Source: JAFDVL01 sp963794955 (GTDB lineage: Bacteria; Acidobacteriota; Blastocatellia; RBC074). From it: a DNA stretch of 64,000 nt. Every line of letters begins with the position of its first letter. The stretch's first letter is position 1. Location: positions 1 through 64,000 of the forward strand of contig CAWCGF010000003.1 of NCBI GenBank assembly GCA_963794955.1, given 5' to 3'. The translations under genes were made by a program, and so were the position numbers. Of this stretch, positions 15,621 through 26,381 are shown in pieces. Below the pieces are notes generated by a model. It had not been told where the DNA came from. It searched no databases and saw nothing but the letters and a program-made list of their open reading frames with translations.

Positions 15621-18291
15621 ATGAAGCCGGAGCAGTGGCAACAAGTCGAACAGCTTTACCACACCGCGTTGGAGCTTAAGCCCGAAGAGCGCGCCGCGTA
15701 TTTGGAGCGAGCCTGCGCGGCGATGAGGCGCTGCGCCGTGAAGTCGAGGCGCGGCTCGTGGAGCAATCGCAGGCTGAGCAACCTACCCTTGAATTTGCCA
15801 CCCAGGCCTTAGCCGAAGAGCAGCGCACGATGCAGATAGGGCAGCGCATCAGTCACTACCAACTTCTCTCACTCCTGGGCAAAGGCGGCATGGGCGAGGT
15901 GTATTTGGCACAGGATACCAACCTCAAACGTCAGGTCGCGCTCAAGCTGTTGCCCACGCAATTCACCGCCGCCGCTGAGCGAGTCCAACGCTTTGAGCAA
16001 GAGGCGCGTGCGCGTCCGCGCTCAATCATCCCAATATCCTCACCATTCACGAAATCGGCCAAACGGACGAGACGCACTTTATTGTCACCGAATATATTGA
16101 CGGCCAGATGCTGCGCCAGCAGATGAAGGCTACGCCGCTGAGTCTGCCAGTCGCGCTGGATATTGCTATCCAGATTGCGAACGCGCTGGCAGCAGCGCAC
16201 GCCGCCGGGATCGTGCATCGTGACATCAAGCCGGAAAATGTGATGGTGCGCAAAGATGGGATTGTGAAGGTGCTGGATTTCGGGCTGGCGAAACTAACAG
16301 AAGAGAGCGGGAGAAGGGGAGAAGGGGAGAAAGGGAGACGGGGAGAAGAGGACGCGACTTTGCCGTTATCTCCCCCATTCCCCAATTCCCCTTCTCCCCT
16401 TCTTTCCACTATGCCCGGCATCGTGATGGGAACGCCGCGTTACATGTCGCCGGAGCAGGCACGCGGGCAAAGGTGGATGCGCGGACGGACATTTTCAGTT
16501 TAGGCGTGATGCTCTATGAACTGATCGCGGGGCGCAGGCCGTTTGAAGGCGCGACGACAAGCGATGTGATGGCTGCGATCATCCGCGACGAGCCGCCGCC
16601 GCTCTCCGAGCATCTGCCCGATTGCCCGGCCACGCTCGCACAAATCGTCGAACCAGCTGTCTCGCCAAAACTCCTGCCCAACGGTATCAAACTGCGGCTG
16701 AACTCTCCGCCGCACTGAAAGCCGCGCGCGTGGCGATTGAAGCGCGCAGCCAGCCAACGACAGCAGAAGAGCAACCCCTGGTCACCTTGCAAAACACGGA
16801 AGAAGCGCCCAGTCAGCGGTGGCGCTGGGCCGCGCTTGGTGGCGCGGTTGCGCTCATCGTCCTGATCGTGTCGCTTTACGATTTTCGCAGCGGGCGCGAC
16901 GCGGCAGAAGCAGCGATCAAAACGATTGCTGTGCTGCCGCCGCGACCGCTTCAGACAAATGGGCGGGATGAGGCGTTGGAGTTGGGGACAACCAGCATGC
17001 TCATCACGCGGCTCAGCAGCCTGCGGCAATTGATCGTGCGGTCCGAGAGCGCAGTGGCAAAATATGTGCGCCCTGAGCAAGACCCGCTCGCCGCAGGCCG
17101 GGAGCAAAAAGTTGATGCGGTGCTCGACAGTCGTTACCAACGCTCCGGCGACAAATTCAGATTCACACTGCGATTATTGCGCGTGATGGATGGCGCGACA
17201 TTGTGGTCGGACACGCTCGATCAGCCGACGACGGATCTTTTCGCTATTCAGGATGCGCTTTCAGGCAAAGTCACCAGTGCGCTCAAATTGACGCTGAGCG
17301 ATGCGGAAAAGGAGTTAATGGCAAAGCGTTATACCCGCAGCGCTGAAGCGTGGCAGCTTTATGTTACAGGCCGCCACTTACTACACCGCAACCACCCCTC
17401 GGATAACGAAAAAGCCATCACCTATTTTGAGCAGGCGATTACTCTGGATTCCACCTGTTCGCCCTCGCCCATACCATGTTGGGAAAATCCTATCTCATGA
17501 AGTATTGGAGTTTTTCGGTACAGGCATCCGCGCAGAAAGCGGAGACCGCTATCAAGCAGGCGCTCAAGCTTGACGATCAACTTGCTGAGGCTCACACCCA
17601 CCTGGCAGAATACAAACACTATTATGAATGGGATTTCAAAGGTGCCGAGCAGGAGCATAAGCGCGCCCTTGACCTCAATCCCTCCTCGGCGGATGTGCAT
17701 CATGGAAATGCGTTTTACCAGACATTTATGGGGCGCTTTGAGCAAGGCATCGCAGCGATCAGAAAAGCGGAAGAACTCGATCCGACTGATCAGTGGATCA
17801 GCCGGAATGTTGCTCAGGTGTTTTTCTTCGCGCGCCGTTATGACGAAGCGATTGCGCAGTCACAGCGGGCGATTGATCTGGCCCCCAACTCCGGATCTGC
17901 TTACAATTGGCTGATCAATGCTTACGAACTGAAGGGGGATGAGCAGCGAGCCTTTACAGCAAGCTTGAGGCGGGAGGAAATTGAGCAGGCTAGGTCGGAT
18001 GAGATCGCCGAGATGAAAGCAGCCTTTGCCGCAAGCGGATTAACTGGTTACTGGAGAAGAAGGCTTGACCGCCTGCTGGGGCAGGAAAAGAGCAAATATG
18101 TCAGCCAACATGAGATAGCAGTGTGTTATGCGCGGCTGGGTGAAAAAGAACAGGCATTTGTGCGATTGGAAAAAGCGGTCGAGGCACGCAAGCTTCCCGC
18201 CGTCACGCTCAACGTAAGTCCTCACTGGGATCACTATCGTACTGACCCGCGCTTTGTGGCACTGCTGCGGCGGGTCGGCCTAATACAATGA
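15621..18291 (+). pseudogene. Ser/Thr protein kinase with TM segment and TPR tail, five frameshifts
   Basis: The order is a short N-terminal domain (MKPEQWQQVEQLYHTALEL), a kinase domain with LGKGGMGEVYLAQD (P-loop), VALKLLP (Lys), HRDIKPENVMV (catalytic loop), DFGLAK and GTPRYMSPEQARGQ, then a membrane segment (ALGGAVALIVLIVSLYDF), a TolB-N-like FlgO domain (KTIAVLPPRPLQ, DALSGKVTSALKL) and TPRs to 18291. The frame must be changed near 15715, 16015, 16470, 16660 and 17455. Such kinases are common in Acidobacteriota and sense through the C-terminal part. Five single-base shifts in one gene suggest either complete decay or sequence errors; all catalytic motifs survive. Confidence 0.85.
16310..16412. 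repeat. Purine-rich palindromic insert inside the kinase gene
   Basis: Between DFGLAK and GTPRYMSPEQ the gene carries a run of GGGAGAAGG repeats, a short centre and the complementary CCTTCTCCCC run, able to form a long hairpin. Its length keeps the frame, adding a Gly/Arg/Glu then Pro/Ser-rich loop to the activation segment, where other kinases of this type have a few residues. Confidence 0.6.
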
Positions 18292-18398
18292 AGTCGCTGT
18301 TCAATGCGCGCTCCAACGTGAGGCTGAGTGTTTTCTGCCAATACTCTTTCACCGCCAAAGCAACACCACTGACACTCCGGGATTAATTGCCACGGGAT

Positions 18399-18577
18399 CA
18401 ATTGCCACTAGCTAGTGGGAGGTCAGTGTTTGCCCCTCGGCTTTAGCCCAAGCCAGGAAAATAACCTACTTCCGAACTGCTTTAGCTGAAGCTCTTCGGA
18501 AGCGAACCTGGTTTTATGGTTCGGCTCAAGCCAGTTTTTTCCAGCTCTCCACCACTAGCTGAAGCTAGTGGCAATTG
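18399..18577. repeat. MITE-like element with 15-bp terminal inverted repeats
   Basis: CAATTGCCACTAGCT at 18399-18413 is exactly complementary to AGCTAGTGGCAATTG at 18563-18577. The 179-base unit has no reading frame and holds further inner inverted repeats around GGCTTTAGC and GCTTTAGCTGAAGC. It lies between the kinase pseudogene and a receptor fragment, where nothing else is seen in 18292-18617. Confidence 0.65.
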
Positions 18578-18617
18578 AGCCGCAGCAAGCCGTTCTAACT
18601 TATTTTTTGCCTGTTCC

Positions 18618-19712
18618 TTACCAATTCACTCGCATCGCCAATTGCCCAATGCGCGGGCCGCCAAAAAGCCCGGTGATCTGCGCGTAGCGCGACGTGTCAA
18701 AGGTGAGACTGGGCGTGGCGAAATTGGCGCGGTTGAAGAGATTGAAGAACTCCGCACGAAACTCCACATTGCCGCGTTCGGAAAAATAGGTGCGTTTAAG
18801 AACCCCGGCGTCCACATTCACGAAGGTTTGCCCGTTGAGTGCGTTGCGCGGGAAGTTGCCAAACGTCCCCGGCGCAGGTGCGGCCAGAATACCGTCTTTG
18901 AGCGGCGCATTTTGCAATGCGCCGTTCGCGTCCGTTGTGATGTTCAGCAATTGTGGATTGAAGTAAAAAACTCCCTGTGGTGTTTTATAGAGACCGGTGT
19001 TGCGTTTGTACTCTTCAAAACTCATCAGCAGGTTAGGCGCATTGAAGCCGGCTGTCTTGAACTGATTAAAGGTCAAGCGGTTGGAGACCGGCCACACCGG
19101 TGGGCCTGAATGAACGTTGACGATCCCCTGTACCTGCCAGCCTTCGAACGCCTTGCGCAAAAGGGTGGGGCCACCATTTAGGAAGCGGCGCTTAGTGCCG
19201 AAAGGCAACTCGTAAATGAAGTTGCTGGCGAAGGTGTGGGTGAGGTCGTAATTGGCGCGATGACGATCCAGCCGCAGGTTGCGCAGCGTGTAATAGCTCT
19301 CGGTGTCAGCCGAGTTCAGCGTGCCTTCGCTGTCGGTGATCGCTTTGCTGAAGGTGTAGTTGCTCTGCACCAGCAGACCGCGTGCGAAACGACGCCGTAC
19401 TTCAACCTGTAGCGCGTGGTAATGCGAATACGAACCATTGCCGAGCACCTGCGCAAAGGCCGCGTTCGGGTTGGCGCGGAAGAAATTGGGTGCCAGCCTA
19501 GCGACATTGGGCACGTAAACCGGGCTGGACGCCAGCGTATTGGCCATCGTGCCGATATTGTTCAGATTTAGATTGTTGATGAAGTTCGCGTTGGTAAAAC
19601 CCGAACCTGCCGCCAACCCGGCAAACAACGCGGCAAAAATGGGCAGCGGCGTCGTGCCCGCCGCGCCCGGCGCAAAGCTGGCCCCGCCATTGAGGGCCAG
19701 ATTCTTCTGCGC
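18618..19712 (-). pseudogene. TonB-dependent receptor (Oar-like), C-terminal fragment
   Basis: About 360 codons of the outer-membrane barrel remain: VEVRRRFARGLLVQSNYTFS, FIYELPFGTKRRFL, RKAFEGWQVQGIVNVHSGPP, NVEFRAEFFNLFNRANFATP and the terminal RIGQLAMRVNW with the aromatic end used for barrel insertion. The plug and carboxypeptidase-like N-terminus are absent. At about 19713 the sequence switches to the N-terminus of a TPR-protein gene in another frame, so a deletion removed the receptor's 5' two-thirds together with the 3' part of its neighbour. Confidence 0.82.
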
Positions 19713-19870
19713 GTTAAGAAGTCACCTTTCGCCAGCCATTGATTGCCACGTTCAAGGTAAGAAGCGGCGGAGGCGGCGCGGGAATTTTCCGTTCTCGTTT
19801 GTGCAGTGACGGTCAAGGTAAGAGCGACGAGCCAGAAGCTGACCTGGCAAAAGACTTTTTGGCTGAACAT
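19713..19870 (-). pseudogene. N-terminal remnant of a secreted TPR-protein gene
   Basis: The start at 19870 gives MFSQKVFCQVSFWLVALTLT, a signal peptide, then AASAASYLERGNQWLAKGDF. This matches the beginning of the complete TPR gene at 39689-40702 (ATASSYLERGNQWLARGEW). The homology stops at 19713, at the junction with the receptor fragment. Confidence 0.72.
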
Positions 19871-20489
19871 GATTTCTCCCCTGAAAAAGTAGCGCAACCT
19901 GCCGAGGTTACGTGGCTCACAACTAAAGGCAAGTAGCGTAAGCAGCGCAACCTCGGCAGGTTGCGCTGCTCTCATTGCGGAAATAAATGTGGGCAGGTTG
20001 CTGGCTGAGAATTGCTCCCAGCCAGCAGCCTGCCGTAAAATGAGCTGAACTAATAAGCAATCTTTCTTCGGCTCATTTATGTACGCGACGATATGCGGCG
20101 GGTGTTCCGCCGTCCTGTTGGGGGGGCGGGGGGCCCGCGGATTTTTCACACGTATTGCTCGCGCTGAGCAGCGATGATCGCTACTACGTGTGTTTAGCGT
20201 TCAATAATGTCGGCAGGTGCTGGCTAATTGCTCCTGGCCAGCCTACGTAAATGAGCTTGTCTGATGGCTCAATCCAGCGGACGATAGCCTCGGCAATCCG
20301 GCCTGTCTCAGGGGAACTCAGGGAACATCAGGGAAGTTTCATGGGCGTCTGCGCTATCTCATGGGAGTGCGGTTATGAGCACCAACGAAACTGTTACGAT
20401 TTGACCTCGGGGCGCCCCAAGCAGCGAGACGGCGAAGGGCTGGAAGTTTGGAAAAGTTTAGAAAATTTTGGGGAATTTTGGGAGAGGGT
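19871..20489. repeat. Intergenic block rich in hairpin (REP-like) sequences
   Basis: No credible gene. GCGCAACCTGCCGAGGTT recurs inverted within 100 bases (AACCTCGGCAGGTTGCGC, itself a palindrome), followed by GGCAGGTTGCTGGCTG with its complement CAGCCAGCAGCCTGC, and a shortened copy of the same hairpin near 20208-20250. G runs of seven and six occur near 20120. The last 100 bases precede a regulator gene. Confidence 0.55.
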
Positions 20490-22377
20490 ATGAGCCATCA
20501 GCCAAAGCACTTATACGATTTCGGCCCATTTCAATTGAATGCTGTCGAGCGGCTCTTATTGCGGAACAGGGAACCGGTTCCATGAGTCCCAAAGCGTTTG
20601 ATCTATTGCTGACACTGGTCGAGTATCACGGGCATCTGCTGGAAAAAGACGAATTGCTGCGGCAGGTCTGGCCGGATATGTTTGTCGAGGAGGCCAATCT
20701 TTCTTACAACATCTCGCTCATTCGCAAGGCGCTGGGCGAGGGCGAGAACGGGCAAAAATTTATCGAGACCGTGCCCCGGCATGGATACCGGTTTATTGCC
20801 GAGGTGCGAGAGTGTGCAGCCGAGGAGGCGAAGCCGGCGCAGGCAAGTGACCTGGCGATAGCGTCCACTCCTTTATCTCGTCGCGCCTCTCGTTCCTCAC
20901 GTTGGGTTTTAGGCGCAAGCGTAGCGCTGCTCGTGTTGGCACTGGGGGGTTACTATTTCTGGAGCCAGCGCACCGTTGCGGCGCTGCCCATCACATCGCT
21001 GGCCATATTGCCGTTCAAGTCGTTACAGTCCGATAGCGGCGACGAATATCTGGGTCTGGGGCTGGCGGACACGCTGATTACCAAACTCGGCGGCCTGCGC
21101 CAACTGATCGTGCGTCCCACGAGTGCCGTGCGCAAATACACCAATGCGGAACAAGACCCGTTAGCCGCAGGCCGCGAGCAACAGGTACAAGCGGTGTTGG
21201 ATGCTAACCTGCAACGCAAGGGCGACAAAGTGCGAGTGACGGCGCGGGAAAGGGGGCTGCTGAACGTGAGCGATGGCAAATCGCTCTGGACATATCAATG
21301 TGATGAGCAATATTGTGCGGATCTATTTCTGATGCAAGATATGATTGCTGAAAAAGTAGGGGCAGCCTTGACTGAGCGAATTGACGGGCGCAGAGAGCAA
21401 GCGGCTCCGAAAACATTACACCGAAAACCGAGAAGCCCACCTGCTTTATTTCAAAGGGCGCTACTTCGCGGAGAAGAGGACGAATGAGTCGTTGCAAATG
21501 GCCGAAAGCTACTACCGACAGGCGCTCGACTTAGACCCCACTTATGCGCTGGCCTGGGCCGGACTTTCTGAAATCTATTACTTGGGAATTGGTTCTCATT
21601 TAACGCCGGGAGACGCCAGAGCAAAGGCGGCGGCAGAAAAAGCCCTGGCGATTGATGAGACACTGAGCGAAGCCCACACTTCGCTGGGGAGGGTTTTATG
21701 GCAAGATGACTGGAACTGGGCCGAGGCCGAAAGAGAACTCAAGCGGGCGATTGAACTGGATTCTAACAACGCTTTTGCCCATCGAATCTATGCCCACTAT
21801 TTAGGGTCAATGGGGCGTCATGACCAGGCTCTCTCAGAGAGAAAGCTCGTCCAGCAGCTTGATCCGCTCTCGCCGATCATCAATACGGAGCTGGGCTGGC
21901 AGTTGTATGTTACCGGATATATTGATCAGGCGGTGGCGCAATCTCGTAAGGCCCTGGAGATGGATTTGAATTTTGTCGAAGCCCATCATGCGCCTCAGTA
22001 GAGTGCTTGCCTTATCGGGCAGGTATGCAGAAGCCATCGCTGTGTCGGAAAAGGCGTTGTCTCTCTCCGACAGACATGAACTAACCACCAAACTGTCCCT
22101 CGGTTACGCTTATGCCTTGTGGGGCAAGCGGGAAGACGCGATGAAGAAAGTTGAGGAAGTGAAGGAATTGTCTCAACAGCGAAAGATATCGTCTGTCAAC
22201 ATAGCGCGTGTCTACACTGCTCTTGGAGAGAAAGATGAAGCCTTCGAGTGGCTGCGCAAAGGTTGTCAGGAGCGCGATAGATATATGGTTTTCCTGAGTG
22301 TCTGGCCGGAATTTAAGCCTCTGCGCAATGATCCACGCTTCGCCGAAATAGTTGGGTGCGTCGGACTGCCGCAGTGA
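20490..22377 (+). pseudogene. Winged-helix regulator with TM segment and TPRs, three frameshifts
   Basis: The start is ATG at 20490 after GGAGAGG: LYDFGPFQLNAVERLLLRNR, then after a shift near 20580 SPKAFDLLLTLVEYHGHLLE and FIETVPRHGYRFIAEV, an OmpR/ToxR-type winged helix. A membrane segment (WVLGASVALLVLALGGYYFW) follows, then a TolB-N-like region (LAILPFKSL, LITKLGGLRQLIVRPTSAVR) and TPRs ending at 22377. Further shifts occur near 21375 and 21990. This CadC-like arrangement (DNA binding in the cytoplasm, sensing outside) is common in Acidobacteriota. All parts are present, so the gene is either recently lost or affected by sequencing indels. Confidence 0.82.
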
Positions 22378-22394
22378 AAGTGTGAGGTAGCGGC

Positions 22395-22456
22395 GTTCAG
22401 AGTTCACACTTCAGTGTGTTCCTGTGCGAACAGCACGCTGAAGCGTGAACTCTGAG
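22395..22456. terminator. Inverted repeat between convergent genes
   Basis: GTTCAGAGTTCACACTTCAG pairs with CTGAAGCGTGAACTCTGAGC with few mismatches around a short loop. It lies between the 3' ends of a plus-strand and a minus-strand gene and could act as a two-way terminator; a REP-type repeat is the alternative. Confidence 0.5.
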
Positions 22457-22474
22457 CTTTTATTCAAGGCCGTT

Positions 22475-25400
22475 TTAGAAGACCAGCTTGATCGCCAATT
22501 GAATTTGGCGCGGGCCGTTCCCCTGGCTGCTCACGGTGCCGAAGGCACTGTTGTCAACCGTGCCGTTCGGGCCGCCGAAGCGGACGCGGTTGAAGGCATT
22601 GAAGAACTCGGCGCGGAATTGGACATTCCACTTGCCCTCGTTGAAGTAGTTATTCTTGAACAACGAGAGGTCGAAGTTCTTTTCCCCATCCATCCGCAGG
22701 TTCGGCATCACGCGCGGCGCATTGCCGAAGGTGAAGGCTGGCGTAAGCGAAAAGTCCGCCCGGTTGAACCACTGCGCCAGCCGCTCGGATTTGGTGCCTG
22801 CGCGGTAGGCGTCATTCCCATTCCAGGTTGGACGCGTGGAGGGATTGAAGATGCCCGCCGTATTCGCTCCCTGATTGATGATGATCGGCACGCCGCTTTG
22901 GAACGTGGCGATGCCGTTGAATTGCCAGCCACCCAGCACCCAATTTGCTGCCGGATGCCAGTCCTTGCCAAACCGCTTGCCAGCGCCAAACGGCAGGTCA
23001 TAGACAAAGCTGCTGACGAAACGATGGGTGATGTCCTGCGTCCCGATGGAGCGTTCCGCCGCGCGGTTGTAGGCATCCTGCCGCGCACCTGCCTGCCCCA
23101 GAAAACCGACCGTTGTCGAAACGTCGTCAATCAGCTTGCTCCAGGTGTAAGCCAGGAGGAAGCTCATGCCGTTGGAGAAACGCTTATCGGCTTTCATCGT
23201 TCCGCCGTGATAGATCGAGAACCCGTAAGGCACACGGAAGGCGTTGATGCCAGTGTATTGCGGATAGGGTCTGAGCAATTGACCACGCGCGACTGTGGCA
23301 AAACGTAGCGATGAAGACGGATTGGTGATAATCCCGAAGAATGGATTCGGCACCTGATCCTGCAAGCGCGTCCCGAGGCTCATGAACGAGGCTGGCAATT
23401 GCGATTGCGTCAGGCCGCTCTCGCCGTTGAGCAAGCGTGTGCCTTTGCTGCCGATGTAAGCCACTTCAAACAAAATGTTGCCCGGCAGTTCGCGCTGCAC
23501 GTTCAGGTTCCATTGCTGAACATACGGAGTGCCTGGATCAGGGATTACACCTTCGCCGATGCCCAGACCGATGTTGGTTGCCGCGCCGAGCGACGTGCCC
23601 GTCGGCAGATTGAACCCGCTCGGAAATGGATTGTCGAGGAAAGCGATGGGCGTCCGGCCATCCAGGCTAACGACCATCGAACTTGAATTGCGATAGCCGA
23701 TCATCCCCGACGAACCGGTATGCCCAGCGGCTTGTAAACCGGAAGGGGCAAAATAGATACCATACGCCGCGCGAATAACCGTGCGATCCGTGATGTTGTA
23801 GGCGAAGCCGATGCGTGGCCCCCAGTTGTTCTTGTCGGTCGGCGCTTGTCGGCGATTGTCGGCATCCACGTAACGAATCGCGCCTCGCAAGGCTGCTTGC
23901 GTGAAGAATTCATTGGCAGGCACGCGGCTGGCAATGGGCGAGGTGGCGTTGAAATCAAAGATGCTATAGCGATTGAAACGTTCGGTGCGCGGGATGTCGA
24001 GATCGTAACGCAGCCCCAACGTGATCGTGAGCTTCGGTGAAAACTTCCAATTGTCTTCAAAATACCAGGCCCAATAGGGGTTCGACGAAGCTGGCCTGGG
24101 ATCGTGACTGATATTGCCGCTGTTGGGAACACCGATCAGCAGCGAAGCAATGCCGAATCCCGCTGTGCCCGCGCCCTGGTTTGGATCGCGCTGCGTCCAC
24201 AGCGGCTGGAAGCTGTACTGGCCTGAGGGCTGACCCAGTTGCAGGAAGTTGATCATCAGCTTGCGGTAATCCATTCCCATTTTGAGGGTATGGCGCGAGT
24301 AGGTCTTCGTCACATTCGCATTGAAGGTATGCGTGGTCTGGAAGATACCCAGATCGTTGAAGGTTTCCTGCCCTAGTGACGAAAGGCCATTGACATCGAA
24401 GCGCGGGAATTCCAGCGCATCCGCCACTGCCTTAATGGCAGGCGAGAAGCCGAGTTGCGTGAAATCGAACCCGGTCGAAAATGGGGTGCGCACTGAGGTC
24501 CGGCGATTCAATCCGTACCGTACATTGACGAACAGCGTGGGATTGACCGTGTACAAATTGTCCACGGCGATGCTGCGCGCGTTGCCATCGGTCGGCCCGG
24601 CGTTATTGGGCGTCGCAAGGTTGGCATAGTGATTGAACGGACGGTTTTGCGCTTTCATCAGCGCGGAAAAACGCACAAACGAACGCCAATTCGAGGTGAA
24701 ATTGTGATCCACGCGCGAGTCAAGTCGGTTGTCACGACTGATATTGGTGCCCGATGCCGTGAAATTGTTCTGTTGCGTATTGACGTTAGTCGGGGCCGTA
24801 TTGGGCAACGGCCAATATTGCATCAGGTTGCGCGCGATGGGATTGATGCGATTCGCGGGAATCATGTTATTCGGGAACGGATCGCGCGTGAAACGGCCCG
24901 GATTAGCGGGGTCCGCTCTGGTCGTCAGCGGATCGTAGATAATGATAGGCGCGCCGCTGGCATTCCTCAAGTTAGAGAAATTTCCTTGCCGCCACTCCGG
25001 CAACGGCACGGTGAAAGTGCCGACGCTTGCCGTGCCCTGCCGATTCCCCTCGTAATTGACGAAGAAGAAAGTGTTGTCCTTTCTGACCGGGCCACCGAAG
25101 TTGCCACCGAACTGATTGCGTTTGAAACTGCCCTTCTTTTGCCCGGCGCGATTGGTGAAGAAGTTGGTCGCATCCAGCGCGCTGTTGCGGTGGAATTCAA
25201 ACAACGTCCAGTGCCAATTGTTCGTGCCGCTCTTGGTCACAAGGTTGATGACGCCGCCGCCAAGACGACCGAATTCCGCGCTGACCGAATTGGTCTGCAC
25301 ACTGAATTCCTGCACTGCGTCCACGGAGGGCGTGTAGTTGAGATCGAGAATCGAAACGTTGTTTTCGGCATTCACGTTGGAGATGCCATCAATCGTGACT

Positions 25401-25963
25401 TCGCTGGTGGCGTTGCGTCCGCCGCTGATGAACGGTGACGACCCAGGGGCGGGAATTACACCCGGACTTAAGGTCGCCAGCGAGAACGGGTTGCGACCAT
25501 TGAGCGGCAAATCCACGATGCGTTTTTGGTCAATCGTCTGGCTCACGGTGGAACTGGTCGTTTCAATCGCGGCTGCGCCTATCGCGGTGATGGTGACCGT
25601 TTCAGTCGTCGCACCGACCGTGAGCGTAACCTCCACTTCACGTACTTGCGCGACGTCCAATTTGACATCATCAATCGTGGCCGCTTTGAAGCCGGCTTTT
25701 CGCACGGTTACCCGGTACAGGCCCGGCTTCAGTTGTGGGATGATATAGGTACCATTGTCCCCCGTGACGGCATTCTGGGTTTCGTTGGTGGCGGTATTCA
25801 CCACCGAGATTTCTGCGCCCGTCACGATGGCTCCCGCCGCATCCAGTGCGGTGCCACGAATCGTGCCGGTGAATTGCTGCGCCTGGACGGCGACACTTAG
25901 GCCCACCAGCAGCAAGAGCAGGTTGAGCAGGATAAGTCGTAAGCTTGGTGATTGTTTTGCCAT
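22475..25963 (-). CDS. TonB-dependent outer-membrane receptor, Oar-like, complete
   Basis: The 1162-residue protein has a signal peptide (LRLILLNLLLLLVGLSVAVQ, cleaved near AQA/QQ) and an N-terminal carboxypeptidase regulatory-like domain (FTGTIRGTALDAAGAIVTGA, GTYIIPQLKPGLYRVTVRKA). A plug domain follows (LPLNGRNPFSLATLSPGV, VTIDGISNVNAENN, VSAEFGRLGGGVINLVTKSG), then a large beta-barrel ending QIQLAIKLVF with a terminal Phe. Acidobacteriota carry many such receptors, thought to import large substrates with TonB energy; the ligand cannot be read. No frameshift was seen in nearly 3.5 kb, in contrast to its neighbours. Divergently located is the regulator at 26382, a plausible partner. Confidence 0.92.
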   Translation of the reverse strand: MAKQSPSLRLILLNLLLLLVGLSVAVQAQQFTGTIRGTALDAAGAIVTGAEISVVNTATNETQNAVTGDNGTYIIPQLKPGLYRVTVRKAGFKAATIDDVKLDVAQVREVEVTLTVGATTETVTITAIGAAAIETTSSTVSQTIDQKRIVDLPLNGRNPFSLATLSPGVIPAPGSSPFISGGRNATSEVTIDGISNVNAENNVSILDLNYTPSVDAVQEFSVQTNSVSAEFGRLGGGVINLVTKSGTNNWHWTLFEFHRNSALDATNFFTNRAGQKKGSFKRNQFGGNFGGPVRKDNTFFFVNYEGNRQGTASVGTFTVPLPEWRQGNFSNLRNASGAPIIIYDPLTTRADPANPGRFTRDPFPNNMIPANRINPIARNLMQYWPLPNTAPTNVNTQQNNFTASGTNISRDNRLDSRVDHNFTSNWRSFVRFSALMKAQNRPFNHYANLATPNNAGPTDGNARSIAVDNLYTVNPTLFVNVRYGLNRRTSVRTPFSTGFDFTQLGFSPAIKAVADALEFPRFDVNGLSSLGQETFNDLGIFQTTHTFNANVTKTYSRHTLKMGMDYRKLMINFLQLGQPSGQYSFQPLWTQRDPNQGAGTAGFGIASLLIGVPNSGNISHDPRPASSNPYWAWYFEDNWKFSPKLTITLGLRYDLDIPRTERFNRYSIFDFNATSPIASRVPANEFFTQAALRGAIRYVDADNRRQAPTDKNNWGPRIGFAYNITDRTVIRAAYGIYFAPSGLQAAGHTGSSGMIGYRNSSSMVVSLDGRTPIAFLDNPFPSGFNLPTGTSLGAATNIGLGIGEGVIPDPGTPYVQQWNLNVQRELPGNILFEVAYIGSKGTRLLNGESGLTQSQLPASFMSLGTRLQDQVPNPFFGIITNPSSSLRFATVARGQLLRPYPQYTGINAFRVPYGFSIYHGGTMKADKRFSNGMSFLLAYTWSKLIDDVSTTVGFLGQAGARQDAYNRAAERSIGTQDITHRFVSSFVYDLPFGAGKRFGKDWHPAANWVLGGWQFNGIATFQSGVPIIINQGANTAGIFNPSTRPTWNGNDAYRAGTKSERLAQWFNRADFSLTPAFTFGNAPRVMPNLRMDGEKNFDLSLFKNNYFNEGKWNVQFRAEFFNAFNRVRFGGPNGTVDNSAFGTVSSQGNGPRQIQLAIKLVF

Positions 25964-26381
25964 GAGTCTCTCTCCTCTGAAAATGTAGGACAGGCGGCGT
26001 GCCTGTCCTGGCTTTTCATTGTTTCTGAAGTGTTAACAGGCGCGCCGCCTGTCCTGCATCGTCAACTCCTTAAAGTAGAGGTTGATTTAGCACTGGGGGT
26101 ATCGACACTTTCCGCAGGACGGAAAAACGCCAAGGTTTTTGCCAATTATTTCGTGTTACTGCGTTGGTTCGTTATTGTTATTGGCTGTGCGCTTTCCCAG
26201 CCGCACTTGCTACTTTTCACCCAGCATTGCCTGCTAGTCACGAATTGGTCTAATATTTCTCTGCAAAGCTAGTTTCAGGTCTGCGTTAGCACGGGCAATG
26301 TAGCGATAATGCAGCAGACTGTCCTTTAGAGGCAGTAAATTTTCGGTAAACCTCCCGCTAAAGATTTGCTAAAGGCGCTTT
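25964..26381. promoter_or_regulatory. Divergent intergenic region with hairpin
   Basis: This 418-base stretch separates the receptor from the plus-strand regulator and must hold both promoters. GGACAGGCGGCGTGCCTGTCC near 25988 is repeated as an inverted match (CAGGCGCGCCGCCTGTCC) ending near 26053. No other feature was recognised. Confidence 0.4.

Noticed and set aside
22445..25438. Long plus-strand reading frames opposite the TonB receptor
   Set aside because: They are antisense to a complete receptor with all domains and have no family motifs of their own.
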